Assembly (NCBI RefSeq): GCF_030271215.1
Contig: NZ_JASNGB010000048.1
Coordinates: forward strand, 7,347-14,862
Length of the DNA stretch: 7,516 nucleotides
Direction: 5' to 3'
Source of the DNA: Deinococcus rhizophilus
Lineage (GTDB): Bacteria > Deinococcota > Deinococci > Deinococcales > Deinococcaceae
Part shown: positions 7,395-7,516 of the stretch, piece after piece
How positions within the stretch are numbered: the stretch's first letter is position 1
Layout of the letters: the number at the start of each line of letters is the position of its first letter
Translations under genes and position numbers: made by a program
The notes under the pieces: generated by a model
Seen by the model: only the letters and a program-made list of their open reading frames with translations
Told to the model about the DNA's origin: nothing
The model's database searches: none

Positions 7395-7516
7395 TGCCCT
7401 CTTCCCCGTCCACCGTCTTCTGCGGGTTCGTCGTCGCGCCGCTGGCCGGCAGGCCCGACGCCATTCCGCCGTGGGTGGTGGGGTTGCGGGACTCGCCGCC
7501 CGCCGCACTGGGGGCC
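7390..7516 (-). CDS. C-terminal end of an unidentified protein (5' end beyond the window)
   Basis: Minus-strand frame entering from the right edge, 41 codons plus TAG at 7390-7392. The visible tail is low-complexity and polar (Gly, Ala, Ser, Thr, Pro, Asn), with stretches such as [20 protein letters not shown] and ending TVDGEEGS, so it is probably a disordered C-terminus. No domain can be recognised. Support comes from an open frame that stops exactly at the boundary of a repeat element and is followed by a hairpin suited to terminate it. The two other minus-strand frames also stay open over this short stretch, so the call is tentative. Confidence 0.5.
   Translation of the reverse strand, partial: APSAAGGESRNPTTHGGMASGLPASGATTNPQKTVDGEEGS

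Overview
The window looks like a stretch of a Deinococcus-type chromosome. I infer this from a very GC-rich sequence (roughly 70% by eye) and from start codons that repeatedly sit 5-7 nt behind a TANNNT-like -10 element with no Shine-Dalgarno site. That arrangement fits the leaderless transcription described as widespread in Deinococcus. Species cannot be named from the sequence alone. Most of the window is ordinary chromosomal housekeeping and accessory metabolism. I see no rRNA, tRNA, CRISPR array, phage gene or transposase.

Left part (1-2275): a minus-strand ABC-transporter permease of the nucleoside/simple-sugar (BPD_transp_2) class runs off the left edge. It diverges from ndk, nucleoside diphosphate kinase, across a 77-bp two-promoter region. 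A hairpin terminator, preceded by a 14-bp tandem duplication, separates ndk from a converging minus-strand lipoprotein gene of unknown function.

Middle (2276-4947): the lipoprotein gene and a small membrane-protein gene diverge from only 32 bp of DNA carrying back-to-back -10 elements. Next is a nitroreductase-family flavoprotein gene with its own leaderless-type promoter. Then comes a tight three-gene operon, headed by a consensus TTGACA promoter. It encodes a small membrane protein, a six-helix membrane protein and a MarR/HTH_34-type winged-helix regulator, the last two overlapping by 4 bases. This is the least explained gene set in the window.

Right part (5035-7516): an aldo/keto reductase related to the pyridoxal reductase/YdbC group has a true Shine-Dalgarno site. 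It is followed by a spacer with a hairpin, a perfect 16-bp tandem duplication and a second hairpin. After it comes a type III polyketide synthase with a complete Cys-His-Asn triad, closed by a strong terminator. Between that terminator and a minus-strand gene entering from the right edge lies a 166-bp element of lower GC, bounded by perfect 11-bp inverted repeats. It resembles a miniature inverted-repeat element. Its right end contains the stop codon of the minus-strand gene and a 13-bp hairpin followed by a T-rich stretch, so it probably also terminates that gene.
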